Assembly (NCBI RefSeq): GCF_000377645.1
Contig: NZ_KB898479.1
Location: 62,001-126,000, forward strand
Source of the DNA: Thiomonas sp. FB-6
Lineage (GTDB): Bacteria > Pseudomonadota > Gammaproteobacteria > Burkholderiales > Burkholderiaceae_C
Reading direction: 5' to 3'
DNA length: 64,000 nt
The position numbers and the translations under genes were made by a program. This document shows, in pieces, positions 41,406 to 50,392 of this stretch. The first letter of the stretch is position 1, and every line of letters begins with the position of its first letter. The notes under the pieces were generated by a model, which was given only the letters and a program-made list of their open reading frames with translations, made no database searches and was not told where the DNA came from.

Positions 41406-42719
41406 TCAGGCCTCCAGGTCCACGCCCTTGGTCTCCGGCGTGGCCAGGATGGCCAGGATGGCCAGTACCGCGTAGACCATCACGAACAGGCCGATGTACA
41501 GCCAGGCCTTGTGGATGCCGTAGGCGTGCAGGATCAGGCCCGCCACGATGGGAATCAGCCCGCCGCCGTAGACCTGCGAGATCTGGTAGGCCGCGCTGGC
41601 GCCGGAAGCGCGGTAGCGGGTGGGGAAGTTCTCGGTGTAGAAGGTCGGGATGGCGCCGTAGCCGAAGCCGAACACGAAGCCGAATCCCACCACCTCGGCC
41701 AGCACCGCCAGCGCGAAGCTGTGCGCGTTGATCAGGTAGAAGTACGGAATCGCCCACACCAGGAACACCACCGCGGACACCAGCAGCACGGTGCGGCGGT
41801 TGATGCGGTCGGCCAGCCTGGCGCCGATGAACATGAACACCAGCATCGACGCGGCGGCGATCAGGCCCACCGTTTCCGCCTGCGTTCCGGTGAAGCCCAC
41901 GGCCTTCATGTAGCCGGTGCCGAACACGAAGCTGAGGAAAAAGGCTCCGCCGAACATCGCGTTGACCAGCGAAGTGCGCAGGATGCGCAGGGGCATTTCC
42001 TTCCACACCTGCGCGGCCGGGCTGGCCAGGGTCTGGCGGTCCTTCTGGAAGCGCTCGAACACGAAGCTGTCCATCGACCGCGCGCGGATCACGATGCCCA
42101 CGATGGCCACCGCGAAACCGATGAAAAAGAAGATGCGCCAGCCCCAGGCCACGAACTGCGCCGGGGCCATCGACGAGCGCACGATGATCACCGAGCCGAA
42201 GCCCAGCAGCAGCCCGATGGGAATCGCGAATCCCACCCACGCCCCCCAGAAGGCGCGGTTGGGGCTTTGCGCGGCCTGCTCGACCACCCAGGTCGAGGCG
42301 GTGCCGAACTCGGCGCCGAAGCTGATGCCCTGCGCCAGCCGGAACACGATCAGCAGCACCGGCGCGATCACGCCGATGGAGTCGTAGGTCGGCGTCAGCC
42401 CGATGAGCAGCGTGCTCACGCCCATCAGCAGCAGCGCCCAGACCATCGCGTCCTTGCGGCCGTAGCGGTCGGCGATGTTGCCGAAGATGAAGGCCCCCAC
42501 CGGGCGGATCACGATGCCCAGGCCGTAGACCGCGATCGCCGCGGCGACGGCCGCCAGCGCCGGAAGCTTGAAGAACACGCCCCCCCAGACCGTGGCGGCG
42601 ATGATTCCGGTGACCAGGAAGTCGTATTGTTCGATCACGGAACCGATGATGCTCGCCAGCGCCACCCGGTAGATGTCGTTGCGGGAAGGCGCGGCCGCGA
42701 CTGTCGTGCTTGTTGTCAT
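41406..42719 (-). CDS. tcuC: MHS-family metabolite:proton symporter, TcuC-like
   Basis: A 437-residue MFS protein with twelve hydrophobic segments. The N-terminus ASIIGSVIEQYDFLVTG and the loop GNIADRYGRKDAMV are typical of the MHS group (citrate, shikimate, ketoglutarate symporters), as is RLAQGISFGAEFGTASTWVVE. Salmonella TcuC, the tricarballylate symporter, belongs to this group, and the flanking tcuA, tcuB and tcuR-like genes support that role. The gene follows tcuB with about 120 bp between. Confidence 0.75.
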   Translation of the reverse strand: MTTSTTVAAAPSRNDIYRVALASIIGSVIEQYDFLVTGIIAATVWGGVFFKLPALAAVAAAIAVYGLGIVIRPVGAFIFGNIADRYGRKDAMVWALLLMGVSTLLIGLTPTYDSIGVIAPVLLIVFRLAQGISFGAEFGTASTWVVEQAAQSPNRAFWGAWVGFAIPIGLLLGFGSVIIVRSSMAPAQFVAWGWRIFFFIGFAVAIVGIVIRARSMDSFVFERFQKDRQTLASPAAQVWKEMPLRILRTSLVNAMFGGAFFLSFVFGTGYMKAVGFTGTQAETVGLIAAASMLVFMFIGARLADRINRRTVLLVSAVVFLVWAIPYFYLINAHSFALAVLAEVVGFGFVFGFGYGAIPTFYTENFPTRYRASGASAAYQISQVYGGGLIPIVAGLILHAYGIHKAWLYIGLFVMVYAVLAILAILATPETKGVDLEA

Positions 42720-42841
42720 GAAAGGTCTCCGATCGGCGTGACGCCGCGTAGTGGAACTCGAAGGCCGCTTGGGGACGGCTCTTTCGGCTTGTGCCCCGCG
42801 CTCCTTGCGGTGCGCGCGGGGCCTGAAAAGGGGCTATTGGA

Positions 42842-44023
42842 TCATTCCTCGGACAAATCGAGACGATTCGGCTGGCGCCGCTCGATGGCCCAGCGCAGCA
42901 GTGCCGCCGCGCGCAACGGCGCGTGCGCGAACTTGCCGTAGGGCAGGGTCAGGAACAGCGCCATCACCGCGCCCAGGTGCAGCGCGAGCAGCGAGGGCAT
43001 GGCGGGGCCCGCGCGCCACGCGGCCAGCGCCAGACCGCTGAGCGCGACGGCCAGCAGCAGGGCGATGAAGCCCAGGTCCATCGGTCGCTGCGCGGGGTCT
43101 CCCTGCAGGGGATGGCGGCGCAGGTTCAGACCGAGCAGGCCTGTGCAACCCAGCACCATGAGCACGCCGCCGACCAGCCCCAGCAGCACGGGCACGCTGG
43201 TGTAGGCGTAGGGCGCCTCGCGATGCAGCAGGTAGTGGTAGCCGGTGGCCACCACGGTGGCCGCGAAACACAGGCCGAAGCCGTAGAAGGTGGCCTGGTG
43301 GAAGTGCCGGCGCGCCAGCGAGAAGGCATCGTCCTCGTTGTTGCAGCCCTCGCCGTGACCGCCGCCCAGGTAGCGCAGCGTGGCCACAGCGCCGGCCGCG
43401 TCGCCCAGCGCCGCCGGGTCGGGCGCGCCCGGCCCGAGTTCGCGCCAGAAGCGCGCCACCCCCACGCCCAGCGCCAGCAGCGCCCACGCGAAAGCCGCCG
43501 AGAAGCTCCAGGCCAGCAGGCCGTGCGCGAACACGCCGTAGAAATTCGCCCCGGCCGGCGCCTCGGCCAGGCTGCCGTGCAGCGCCAGCGCCAGCAGCAT
43601 GAAGGCGGCGATGCCCGCGGCCAGCGCCAGCGCCACGACCAGGCCGTTGCGCGCGTACAGCGCGCCGAAGCGCCGCGGCCAGGCATGGCGGGTGTAGCTG
43701 CGCAGGCGCACGCGGGCCATGGTGCGCGGCACGTTGACCGCGAACTCGTGCGGGGGCGCGTACTGGCAGGCATGCAGGCAGGCACCGCAGTTGTGGCACA
43801 GGTTGGCCAGGTAGTCGACGTCGGGCGCGTCGAACTGCAGGCGCCGGGTCATCGCCGGAAACACCGCGCAGAAGCCCTCGCAGTAGCGGCAGGCGTTGCA
43901 GATCTGCAGGATGCGCGACGCCTCCTCCACCGCATCGGCGCGCTCGTGCGCGCCGGCATCGGCCGCGCTTCGCGCCTCGGCGGTGGCGCGTGCCTGCAGC
44001 ACCAGTTGCTCAAGCTGCTCCAT
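42842..44023 (-). CDS. tcuB: TcuB-like membrane iron-sulfur electron-transfer protein
   Basis: A 393-residue protein. The N-terminal 100 residues contain ferredoxin-like Cys groups [16 protein letters not shown] and [20 protein letters not shown], followed by about six membrane helices with paired His residues such as ATGYHYLLH. TcuB reoxidises the FAD of TcuA and passes electrons to the quinone pool in tricarballylate use. The start overlaps tcuA by 14 bp. The family assignment is good; the substrate of the whole pathway is inferred. Confidence 0.85.
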   Translation of the reverse strand: MEQLEQLVLQARATAEARSAADAGAHERADAVEEASRILQICNACRYCEGFCAVFPAMTRRLQFDAPDVDYLANLCHNCGACLHACQYAPPHEFAVNVPRTMARVRLRSYTRHAWPRRFGALYARNGLVVALALAAGIAAFMLLALALHGSLAEAPAGANFYGVFAHGLLAWSFSAAFAWALLALGVGVARFWRELGPGAPDPAALGDAAGAVATLRYLGGGHGEGCNNEDDAFSLARRHFHQATFYGFGLCFAATVVATGYHYLLHREAPYAYTSVPVLLGLVGGVLMVLGCTGLLGLNLRRHPLQGDPAQRPMDLGFIALLLAVALSGLALAAWRAGPAMPSLLALHLGAVMALFLTLPYGKFAHAPLRAAALLRWAIERRQPNRLDLSEE

Positions 44024-45413
44024 GCCGCGCCTCCCCTTGCGCCGACCAGGCCGCGCGCTGGCCCGCGATGCGTCCGAAGGCGGTGCCGATGCTCATGCCC
44101 ACGCCGGCCGTGTAGCCGCGCCCCAGCACGTTGCCGGCCATCATCTCGCCGGCTACGTACAGGTTCGGGCTGGGGCGGCCGCCGAAGCGCACCGCCGCGG
44201 TCTCGTCGCTGCGCAAGCCGAGGTAGGTGAAGGTGACGCCCGGGCGCAGCGCGTAGGCGGTGAACGGCGGCTTGTCGATGGGCAGGGCCCAGTGGCTTTT
44301 CACGGGAGCCAGTCCCTCGGTGCGGCAGTCGTCGAGCCGCGTGTGGTCGAAGCTGCCCGGGCGACAGGCGGCGTTGTAGGCGTCCAGGGTGCGCAGCAGC
44401 GGCTGCTCGGGCAGGCCCAGCGCGCGCGCCAGCTCGGGCAGGCTGTGCGCGCGGGTGCCTGGGAACACCGGCGGCATGAAGCGTCCCACGGCCTTGGCGT
44501 CGATGATCGACCACGCCGTCTGCCCGGGCTGCTGGGCCACCAGCCGGCCCCAGATCGCATAGCGCTTGGGCCAGAAGTCCTCGCCTTCGTCGTAGAAGCG
44601 CTCGCCCTCGCGGTTCACGACCACGCCCAGCGAGACGCAGTCGATGCGGGTGCAGATGCCTCCGTCGTACAGCGGCGCGCGCGCGTCGATGGCGACCATG
44701 TGCGCCTGCGTGGGGTCGCCCACGGAGTCGGCGCCGGCGTCCAGCATGAAACGCAGCAGCACCCCGGTGTTGAACCGCGTGCCGCGGACGAGGAACTGCT
44801 CCGACGGATACTCGCCGCGTTCGTTGCGCCCCCAGGCCTCGCGCAGCCACTCGCGGTTGGACTCGAAGCCGCCGGCGGCCAGCACGCAACTGCGCGCGGC
44901 GATGCGCTCGTCCCCCACCCAGGCCGCGACGAAGCGCTCGCCTTCGAGTTCGATGCGCGCGACCGGAGCTTCATAGCGCACCTGCACGCCCAGGGCCTCG
45001 GCGCTGCGGTAGTAGGCGTTCACCAGGGCCTTGCCCCCGCCCATGAAAAAGGCGTTGGTGCGCGCGGTGTGCAGCGCGCCCGACAAGGAGGGCTGGAAAT
45101 GCACGCCGTGGCGCCGCATCCATGGACGCACCGTGGAGGAGGCGCGGATGACCAGGCGCGCCAGCGCCTCGTCGGTCTGCCCGCCGGTGACCTTCAGCAG
45201 GTCCTGCCAGAACTCCTCCTCGGGATAGGCGTCGACCAGCACGTCCTGCGGCGCGTCGTGCATGCAGCGAAGGTTGCGGGTGTGCTGGGAATTGCCCCCG
45301 CGCCATGCGCGAGGCGAGGCCTCGAGCATCAGCACCGTGGCGCCCGCCTCGCGCGCGGTCAGCGCCGCGCACAGCGCCGCGTTGCCCCCTCCGACCACGA
45401 GCACGTCGATCAT
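44010..45413 (-). CDS. tcuA: TcuA-like FAD-dependent tricarballylate dehydrogenase
   Basis: A 467-residue flavoprotein of the succinate dehydrogenase/fumarate reductase family. The dinucleotide motif [21 protein letters not shown] is at the N-terminus, and the C-terminal FAD-closing part reads [21 protein letters not shown]. The ATG at 45413 begins exactly at [10 protein letters not shown]. TcuA oxidises tricarballylate to cis-aconitate in Salmonella; here the identity is based on family and on the tcuR-A-B-C arrangement. Confidence 0.86.
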   Translation of the reverse strand: MIDVLVVGGGNAALCAALTAREAGATVLMLEASPRAWRGGNSQHTRNLRCMHDAPQDVLVDAYPEEEFWQDLLKVTGGQTDEALARLVIRASSTVRPWMRRHGVHFQPSLSGALHTARTNAFFMGGGKALVNAYYRSAEALGVQVRYEAPVARIELEGERFVAAWVGDERIAARSCVLAAGGFESNREWLREAWGRNERGEYPSEQFLVRGTRFNTGVLLRFMLDAGADSVGDPTQAHMVAIDARAPLYDGGICTRIDCVSLGVVVNREGERFYDEGEDFWPKRYAIWGRLVAQQPGQTAWSIIDAKAVGRFMPPVFPGTRAHSLPELARALGLPEQPLLRTLDAYNAACRPGSFDHTRLDDCRTEGLAPVKSHWALPIDKPPFTAYALRPGVTFTYLGLRSDETAAVRFGGRPSPNLYVAGEMMAGNVLGRGYTAGVGMSIGTAFGRIAGQRAAWSAQGEARHGAA

Positions 45414-45492
45414 GCGGCCCGCCTCTCCGGCATTGCATGCAGGCATTGGGATGTCTCAAGCATAGACCGGCAGTGTGCTTGGCCCGGGACCC

Positions 45493-45506
45493 TTGGTCAA
45501 TTGCAA
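45493..45506. promoter_or_regulatory. Candidate LysR-type operator in the tcuR-tcuA intergenic region
   Basis: TTGGTCAATTGCAA shows TTG/CAA dyad symmetry and contains the T-N11-A pattern used by LysR regulators. It sits in the AT-richer centre of the 153-bp divergent region. Weak by itself. Confidence 0.35.
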
Positions 45507-45566
45507 TGATCACAAGGATTGATCGAAAATGCGCATCAAAGCTTCCCGCCCTTCCCACCCCTCGCG

Positions 45567-46523
45567 ATGCGCCTTCCCTTCGATCTCGACGACCTCGTCG
45601 CCTTTCGTGCGCTGGCCGATCTCGGCAGTTTCCGCAAGGCCGCCGAGACCGTGCATCTGTCGCAACCGGCCTTCAGCCGGCGCATCGACAAGCTCGAGCG
45701 CGCGCTCGGCGTCGCGCTGGTGCAACGCACCACGCGGCGCGTCGCGCTCACCGCGGCGGGGCGCGAATTCGAGCGCAAGATGCGCGTGCTGCTCGACGAC
45801 CTGGACAACATGCTGCTGGCCATCCGCGGAGACCCCGCCACGCGCGGCGAGCGGGTCACGCTGGGCTGCGTGCCCAGCGTGGTGCCCTGGCTGGTCGCCG
45901 AGGTGCTGCGGCGCTACCGCCTGAGCCACCCGAAGGTGCAGGTGGTCGTGCTCGACGCCAAGGCCCACGAAGTGCGCCAGGCGGTAGCGCAGGGGGACGC
46001 CGACTTCGGGCTGAGTTTTCTCGACGAGCAGGACGGCGACCTCGAGTTCAGCCCCCTGTACGACGAAGCCTTCGTGCTGGCCTGCCGCGCCGACCACCCT
46101 CTGGCCGCGCGCGAGCGCGTGGCCTGGGCCGAACTCGACGCCCATGCCTTCATCGCGCTGGCGCGCACTTCCGGCAACCGGCTCGTGCTCGACCGCGCGC
46201 TGGCCGGCATGGCGCTGCGCCCGCGCGTGGCCTACGAGGTGCAGACCGGCAGCGCCGCGCTGGCGCTGGTCGAGGCCGGGCTGGGCGTGGCCGCGATGCC
46301 GGCAAGCGCCATCGAGGCCTCGCATCGGGTGGGCGCCCCGGCTGCGCCGACGGTGGTGGGCGTGGCGCTGGGCCAGCCCGAGGTACGGCGCACCATGGGC
46401 CTGCTGCGCCGCCGCGCCAGGGCGCTGTCGGCCAGCGCGGCGCAGTTGTACCTGTTGTTCCAGCATTGCGGGCTCGCGCCAGCGCCGCGCCCGCTCGAGC
46501 ACGGCCAGCCCGCTGGCGGCTGA
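45567..46523 (+). CDS. tcuR: LysR-family regulator, TcuR-like
   Basis: A 318-residue LysR regulator. The winged helix-turn-helix covers residues 5-64 (LVAFRALADLGSFRKAAETVHLSQPAFSRRIDKLE), followed by the linker helix and a periplasmic-binding-like effector domain starting near VTLGCVPSVVPWL. It is divergent from tcuAB(C), the usual position for the regulator of such an operon. The ATG at 45567 gives the standard LysR N-terminus; an in-frame start at 45519 adds an unconserved lead. Confidence 0.87.
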   Translation: MRLPFDLDDLVAFRALADLGSFRKAAETVHLSQPAFSRRIDKLERALGVALVQRTTRRVALTAAGREFERKMRVLLDDLDNMLLAIRGDPATRGERVTLGCVPSVVPWLVAEVLRRYRLSHPKVQVVVLDAKAHEVRQAVAQGDADFGLSFLDEQDGDLEFSPLYDEAFVLACRADHPLAARERVAWAELDAHAFIALARTSGNRLVLDRALAGMALRPRVAYEVQTGSAALALVEAGLGVAAMPASAIEASHRVGAPAAPTVVGVALGQPEVRRTMGLLRRRARALSASAAQLYLLFQHCGLAPAPRPLEHGQPAGG

Positions 46524-46527
46524 CAGG

Positions 46528-47976
46528 CTAAGGGCCCTGCTCCGCCTGCGCGGCGGCTCCCGCGGCTTCGGTCCCGCGCGGCTGCGCCGGGCGCACCGCC
46601 CTGGCGGCCCAGGCCGCGGCCAGCAACAGCAGCGCGACGGCGATCAGCGCGCAGGCATGCAGTCCCGCCGGGATCTGCGCATCCCCGCCCGAGCACAGCG
46701 CACCGAACACCGCGACCCCCATCGCGCCGCCCGCCTGGCGGGCCGCGTTGAGCACGCCGCCCACCACGCCGGAGCTGCGCCGGTCCACGCTGGCCAGCAC
46801 GGCGGTGGTCATGGCCGGCACCCCCAGGCCCATGCCGGCGGGCAGCAGCGCGAACATGGGCAGCATCAGCCACACCGGGCTGTGCGCCCCCAGCGCGCAC
46901 ATGCAGGCGAAGCCGGCCGCATCGATCAGCGCACCGCTGAGCATCGGTGCGCGCGACCCCGCGCGCGCCACCCACCAGCCGCTGAGCAGGTTGACGGCGA
47001 AGAAGGTCGCCGTCAGCGGCAGGAAGGCCAGTCCCGCCTGCACCGGCGCCAGCCCCAGCACGCGCTGCAGGTACAGGCTGAGCACGAACATCATGCCGTA
47101 GTAGGTGAAGTTCACCACGATGCCATAGGCCAGGCAGGCTCGGAACACCGGGTGGCGGAACAAGCCCGGCGGGATCATCGGCCGCGCGCTGCGCGACTCC
47201 ACGCGGGCGAAGCCCAGGCCGCAAGCCAGGCCCAGCAGCAAGGCGCCCCACACCCGGGGATCGGCCGGGCCCAGCGGGCGCCACTCGATCACCGCCATGG
47301 CCACGGCCGCCAGCGCCAGCGCCGAAAGCGACTGCCCGACCAGGTCGAAGCCGCGCGACGGCGGATGCCGCGGCGCCTCCGGCAGGCGCAGCGCCAGCGC
47401 CGCCCCCAGCGCACACACCGGCAGGTTGACCAGGAAAATGCTGCGCCAGCCGAAGGCTCCCAGCAGCAGGCCGCCGACGATCGGCCCGGCCGCGATGGTG
47501 ATGCTGCCGGCGGCGGTCCACCAGCCCACCGCCTTCGCGCGCAGGCGCGCATCGTGCGCGGTGGCGTGGTTCAGCAGCGCCAGCGAACAGGGCAGCATGG
47601 CCGCCGCGGCCAGCCCCTGCACCGCGCGCGCACCCGCCAGCACCGCCAGGTCCGGCGCGACGCCGCAGGCGGCCGAGGCCGCCGCGAACAGCGCGAAGCC
47701 CCCGATGTACATGCGCCTGGCGCCGAAGCGGTCGCCCAGGTGCCCGGCGCTGAGCAGCAGCGCGGCGAAGGACAGGGTGTAGGCGTCGACCACCCACTGC
47801 AGCGCGCTGACCGGCGCGCCCAGCGCCGTGCCCATGGCCGGCAGCGCGACGTTGACCACGGTGACGTCGAGTTGCACCAGCGCGAATCCGAAACTGGCGG
47901 CGACGACGGTGCCGAGCGTGCCGGGCGCAACGAAGCGGGCGGTCGTGCCGCCGGCGCGGGATGGAGGGGTTTGCAT
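46528..47976 (-). CDS. DHA2-family (14-helix) MFS drug exporter
   Basis: A 482-residue EmrB/QacA-like exporter. Helix 1 carries LVQLDVTVVNVALPAMG, a DHA2 hallmark, followed by LQWVVDAYTLSFAALLLSAGHLGDRFGARRMY and helix-5 motif C GPIVGGLLLG. Fourteen hydrophobic segments can be counted. The ATG at 47976 is preferred; an in-frame ATG at 48009 adds 11 residues. It ends 4 bp from the convergent tcuR. Substrate unknown. Confidence 0.87.
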   Translation of the reverse strand: MQTPPSRAGGTTARFVAPGTLGTVVAASFGFALVQLDVTVVNVALPAMGTALGAPVSALQWVVDAYTLSFAALLLSAGHLGDRFGARRMYIGGFALFAAASAACGVAPDLAVLAGARAVQGLAAAAMLPCSLALLNHATAHDARLRAKAVGWWTAAGSITIAAGPIVGGLLLGAFGWRSIFLVNLPVCALGAALALRLPEAPRHPPSRGFDLVGQSLSALALAAVAMAVIEWRPLGPADPRVWGALLLGLACGLGFARVESRSARPMIPPGLFRHPVFRACLAYGIVVNFTYYGMMFVLSLYLQRVLGLAPVQAGLAFLPLTATFFAVNLLSGWWVARAGSRAPMLSGALIDAAGFACMCALGAHSPVWLMLPMFALLPAGMGLGVPAMTTAVLASVDRRSSGVVGGVLNAARQAGGAMGVAVFGALCSGGDAQIPAGLHACALIAVALLLLAAAWAARAVRPAQPRGTEAAGAAAQAEQGP

Positions 47977-48211
47977 GCTCGCCGGGTTCGTGGGGGGTCT
48001 GGCAGCCATCCTAGGCGACCAGCCCCGGCGCGGGTTTCGGCGTCGGACGAAGCGAATGTGTGAGATTTTGAACAACTCGCGACGCTTTCCCGCACGCACG
48101 GGGTCGACGCGCCCCCCGGCAAGCTGCGAGACTGTGCCACGGCGGAACGTGACCCGAGGCTCGGCGCGCGGCCCCGGTCCGGCCGCCCACGCGTCGACAA
48201 GGAAACAGGAT

Positions 48212-49441
48212 ATGTTGAAGAGGATTCCGGCCGCCCTCGTGCAGCCAGGAATGTTCATCCAGAGATTCGAAGGCTCGTGGCTCGCGCATCCGTTCTGGCG
48301 CCGCTCCTTCCTGCTGCAGGAGCCCGAGGACCTGCGCAAGATCCTGGACTCGGGAATCCCCGAGGTCTGGATCGACACCGACAAGGGCATCGACCTGCGC
48401 GAGACCGCGGCGGCGCAGACGCAGGCGCCGCGCGAGCCCGCGTCGGCGGCGCCGCCCGCGCCGCCGGCGGCCCCGCCCGGGGTCGCGCGGGCCCTGCCGG
48501 AGAGGGTCGACCTGGCCTCCGAGCTCGGACGCGCGCGCAAGCTGTATGAGGAATCCAGAACCAGGATGCGGGAGATGTTCGCCGAAGCGCGCCTGGGGCG
48601 CGCCATCGATCCCGAGGCGGCGGCAAGCCTGGTGGAGGACATCGCCGCGTCGCTGCAACGCAATCCCTGGGCGCTGATCAGCGTGACCCGCCTGAAAAGC
48701 AGCGACGAGTACACCTACATGCACTCGGTGGCGGTATGCGCGTTGATGATCGCGCTGGGCCGCCAGTTGCAGCTCCCGGACGAGCAGGTCCGCGAGGCCG
48801 GCACCGCGGGCCTGCTGCACGACCTGGGCAAGGCGCGCATCGCGCCGGCGATCCTGAACAAGGCGGGCAAGCTCAGCGAGCGCGAGTTCGACGTGATGAA
48901 GACCCACCCCCGCCAAGGCTGGGACATGCTGCGCCAGGTGCGAGGCATCGGCGACGCGGCCCTCGACGTGTGCCTGCACCATCACGAGAAGATGGACGGC
49001 ACCGGCTACCCCGACGGGCTGGCCGGCGAGGCCATCTCCCTGGTCGCCCGCATGGGCGCGGTGTGCGACGTCTATGACGCCATCACCTCCAACCGCCCCT
49101 ACAAGAAGGGCTGGGATCCGGCCGAATCCCTGCGCAACATGGCGCGCTGGACCGGCTCGCACCTGGACCCGAGGATCTTCGCCGCCTTCGTCAGGAGCGT
49201 GGGCATCTATCCGGTGGGCAGCCTGGTGCGCCTGGAGTCGGAACGCCTGGGCGTGGTGGTCGAACAGGGCGAAGGCTCCCTGCTCACGCCGCGCGTGCGC
49301 AGCTTCTTCTGCACCCGATCCCGCGCCTACGTCGAGCCCATGCTGGTGGACCTGGGCGCCGATGCCACGCGCGAGCGCATCGTCGGCCCCGAGAACCCGG
49401 CGGATTGGGGCATCACCGACACCGAGGCCTATTGGCAATGA
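48212..49441 (+). CDS. HD-GYP cyclic-di-GMP phosphodiesterase with N-terminal DUF3391-like domain
   Basis: A 409-residue protein. The N-terminal 120 residues, starting MLKRIPAALVQPGMFIQRF, resemble DUF3391. The HD-GYP domain spans about 150-330 with SVAVCALMIALG, the HD pair in LLHDLGKARI, HHHEKMDGTGYPDGL containing the GYP motif, and VCDVYDAITSNRPYKK. Metal and motif residues are intact, so hydrolysis of c-di-GMP to GMP is expected. AAGGAAACAGGA precedes the ATG. It lies 92 bp before an EAL-domain gene on the same strand. Confidence 0.9.
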   Translation: MLKRIPAALVQPGMFIQRFEGSWLAHPFWRRSFLLQEPEDLRKILDSGIPEVWIDTDKGIDLRETAAAQTQAPREPASAAPPAPPAAPPGVARALPERVDLASELGRARKLYEESRTRMREMFAEARLGRAIDPEAAASLVEDIAASLQRNPWALISVTRLKSSDEYTYMHSVAVCALMIALGRQLQLPDEQVREAGTAGLLHDLGKARIAPAILNKAGKLSEREFDVMKTHPRQGWDMLRQVRGIGDAALDVCLHHHEKMDGTGYPDGLAGEAISLVARMGAVCDVYDAITSNRPYKKGWDPAESLRNMARWTGSHLDPRIFAAFVRSVGIYPVGSLVRLESERLGVVVEQGEGSLLTPRVRSFFCTRSRAYVEPMLVDLGADATRERIVGPENPADWGITDTEAYWQ

Positions 49442-49533
49442 GGGCGATGAGGGATCGGCCGTGCACGCAGCGCGGCGCCCCGCGCATGCCATCGGCTACG
49501 CTTGCACCAAGCTCGAATCAGAAGGAGTTGCCG

Positions 49534-50355
49534 ATGGCAGAGCAACAGCCACCTAAGCCCGTGCCCGCCCCCTCGGACGCAAGTTCGCCGCATTGCGGGG
49601 GAGATCGGGACCACTGCGCGATCTGCGGCAACGGCCTGGGCGGCGAACTGGACTTCAGTTTCGCCTACCAGCCCATCGTGGACCTGAGCGCCGGGCGCAT
49701 CTACGCCCACGAGGCGCTGGTGCGCGGGCCGCAGGGAGAGTCCGCGGCCAGCGTGCTCGAGCGCATCGGCGAGAGCAACCGCTACAGCTTCGACCAGGCC
49801 TGCCGCGTGCGGGCCATCGACCTGGCCTGCGACCTGGGGCTGACCGAACGCGAAGGCGAGAAACTGTCCATCAATTTCCTGCCCCACGCGGTGTATCGCC
49901 CCGAGGTGTGCATCCAGACCACGCTGCAGGCCGCGCGCAGGCGCGGGCTGGAGGTGTCGAGCATCGTGTTCGAGGTCACCGAGGGCGAGCGCATCGAGGA
50001 CGGGCCCTGGTTCGCCGAGATCCTGCGCGAGTACAAGCGCCAGGGCTTTCTCACCGCGATCGACGATTTCGGCGCCGGCTACGCCGGATTGCGCCTGCTG
50101 GCGGATTTCCAGCCCGACCTGATCAAGCTGGACATGGACCTGGTGCGCAACGTCGACGCCGATCGGGCGCGCCAGGCCATCGCGCGTTCCACGGTGCGCC
50201 TGGCGCAGGAACTGGACATCCGGCTGGTGGTCGAGGGCATCGAGACCCCGGGCGAGCGCGACTTCTTCCTGCACGAAGGCGTGGCGCTGTTCCAGGGCTA
50301 CCTGTTTTCCCGGCCCGCCTTCCGCCAGCTCGGCGGGGCCGCGCAGCTCGGCTGA
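49534..50355 (+). CDS. EAL-domain cyclic-di-GMP phosphodiesterase with N-terminal Cys cluster
   Basis: A 273-residue stand-alone EAL protein. Catalytic positions are all present: the EAL Glu in AHEALVRG, Asn in SINFLP, Glu in FEVTEGE, the Asp pair in AIDDFGAGYAG, Lys in LIKLDMD, Glu in VVEGIET and Gln in FQGYLFSRP. Before the domain, residues 21-33 read HCGGDRDHCAICG, a possible metal or redox site of three Cys and two His. GAAGGAG precedes the ATG. It probably shares a transcript with the HD-GYP gene. Confidence 0.9.
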   Translation: MAEQQPPKPVPAPSDASSPHCGGDRDHCAICGNGLGGELDFSFAYQPIVDLSAGRIYAHEALVRGPQGESAASVLERIGESNRYSFDQACRVRAIDLACDLGLTEREGEKLSINFLPHAVYRPEVCIQTTLQAARRRGLEVSSIVFEVTEGERIEDGPWFAEILREYKRQGFLTAIDDFGAGYAGLRLLADFQPDLIKLDMDLVRNVDADRARQAIARSTVRLAQELDIRLVVEGIETPGERDFFLHEGVALFQGYLFSRPAFRQLGGAAQLG

Positions 50356-50392
50356 AACGCGCGCGGCCGTACGCGGCCGAGCGGCGCGGGCC

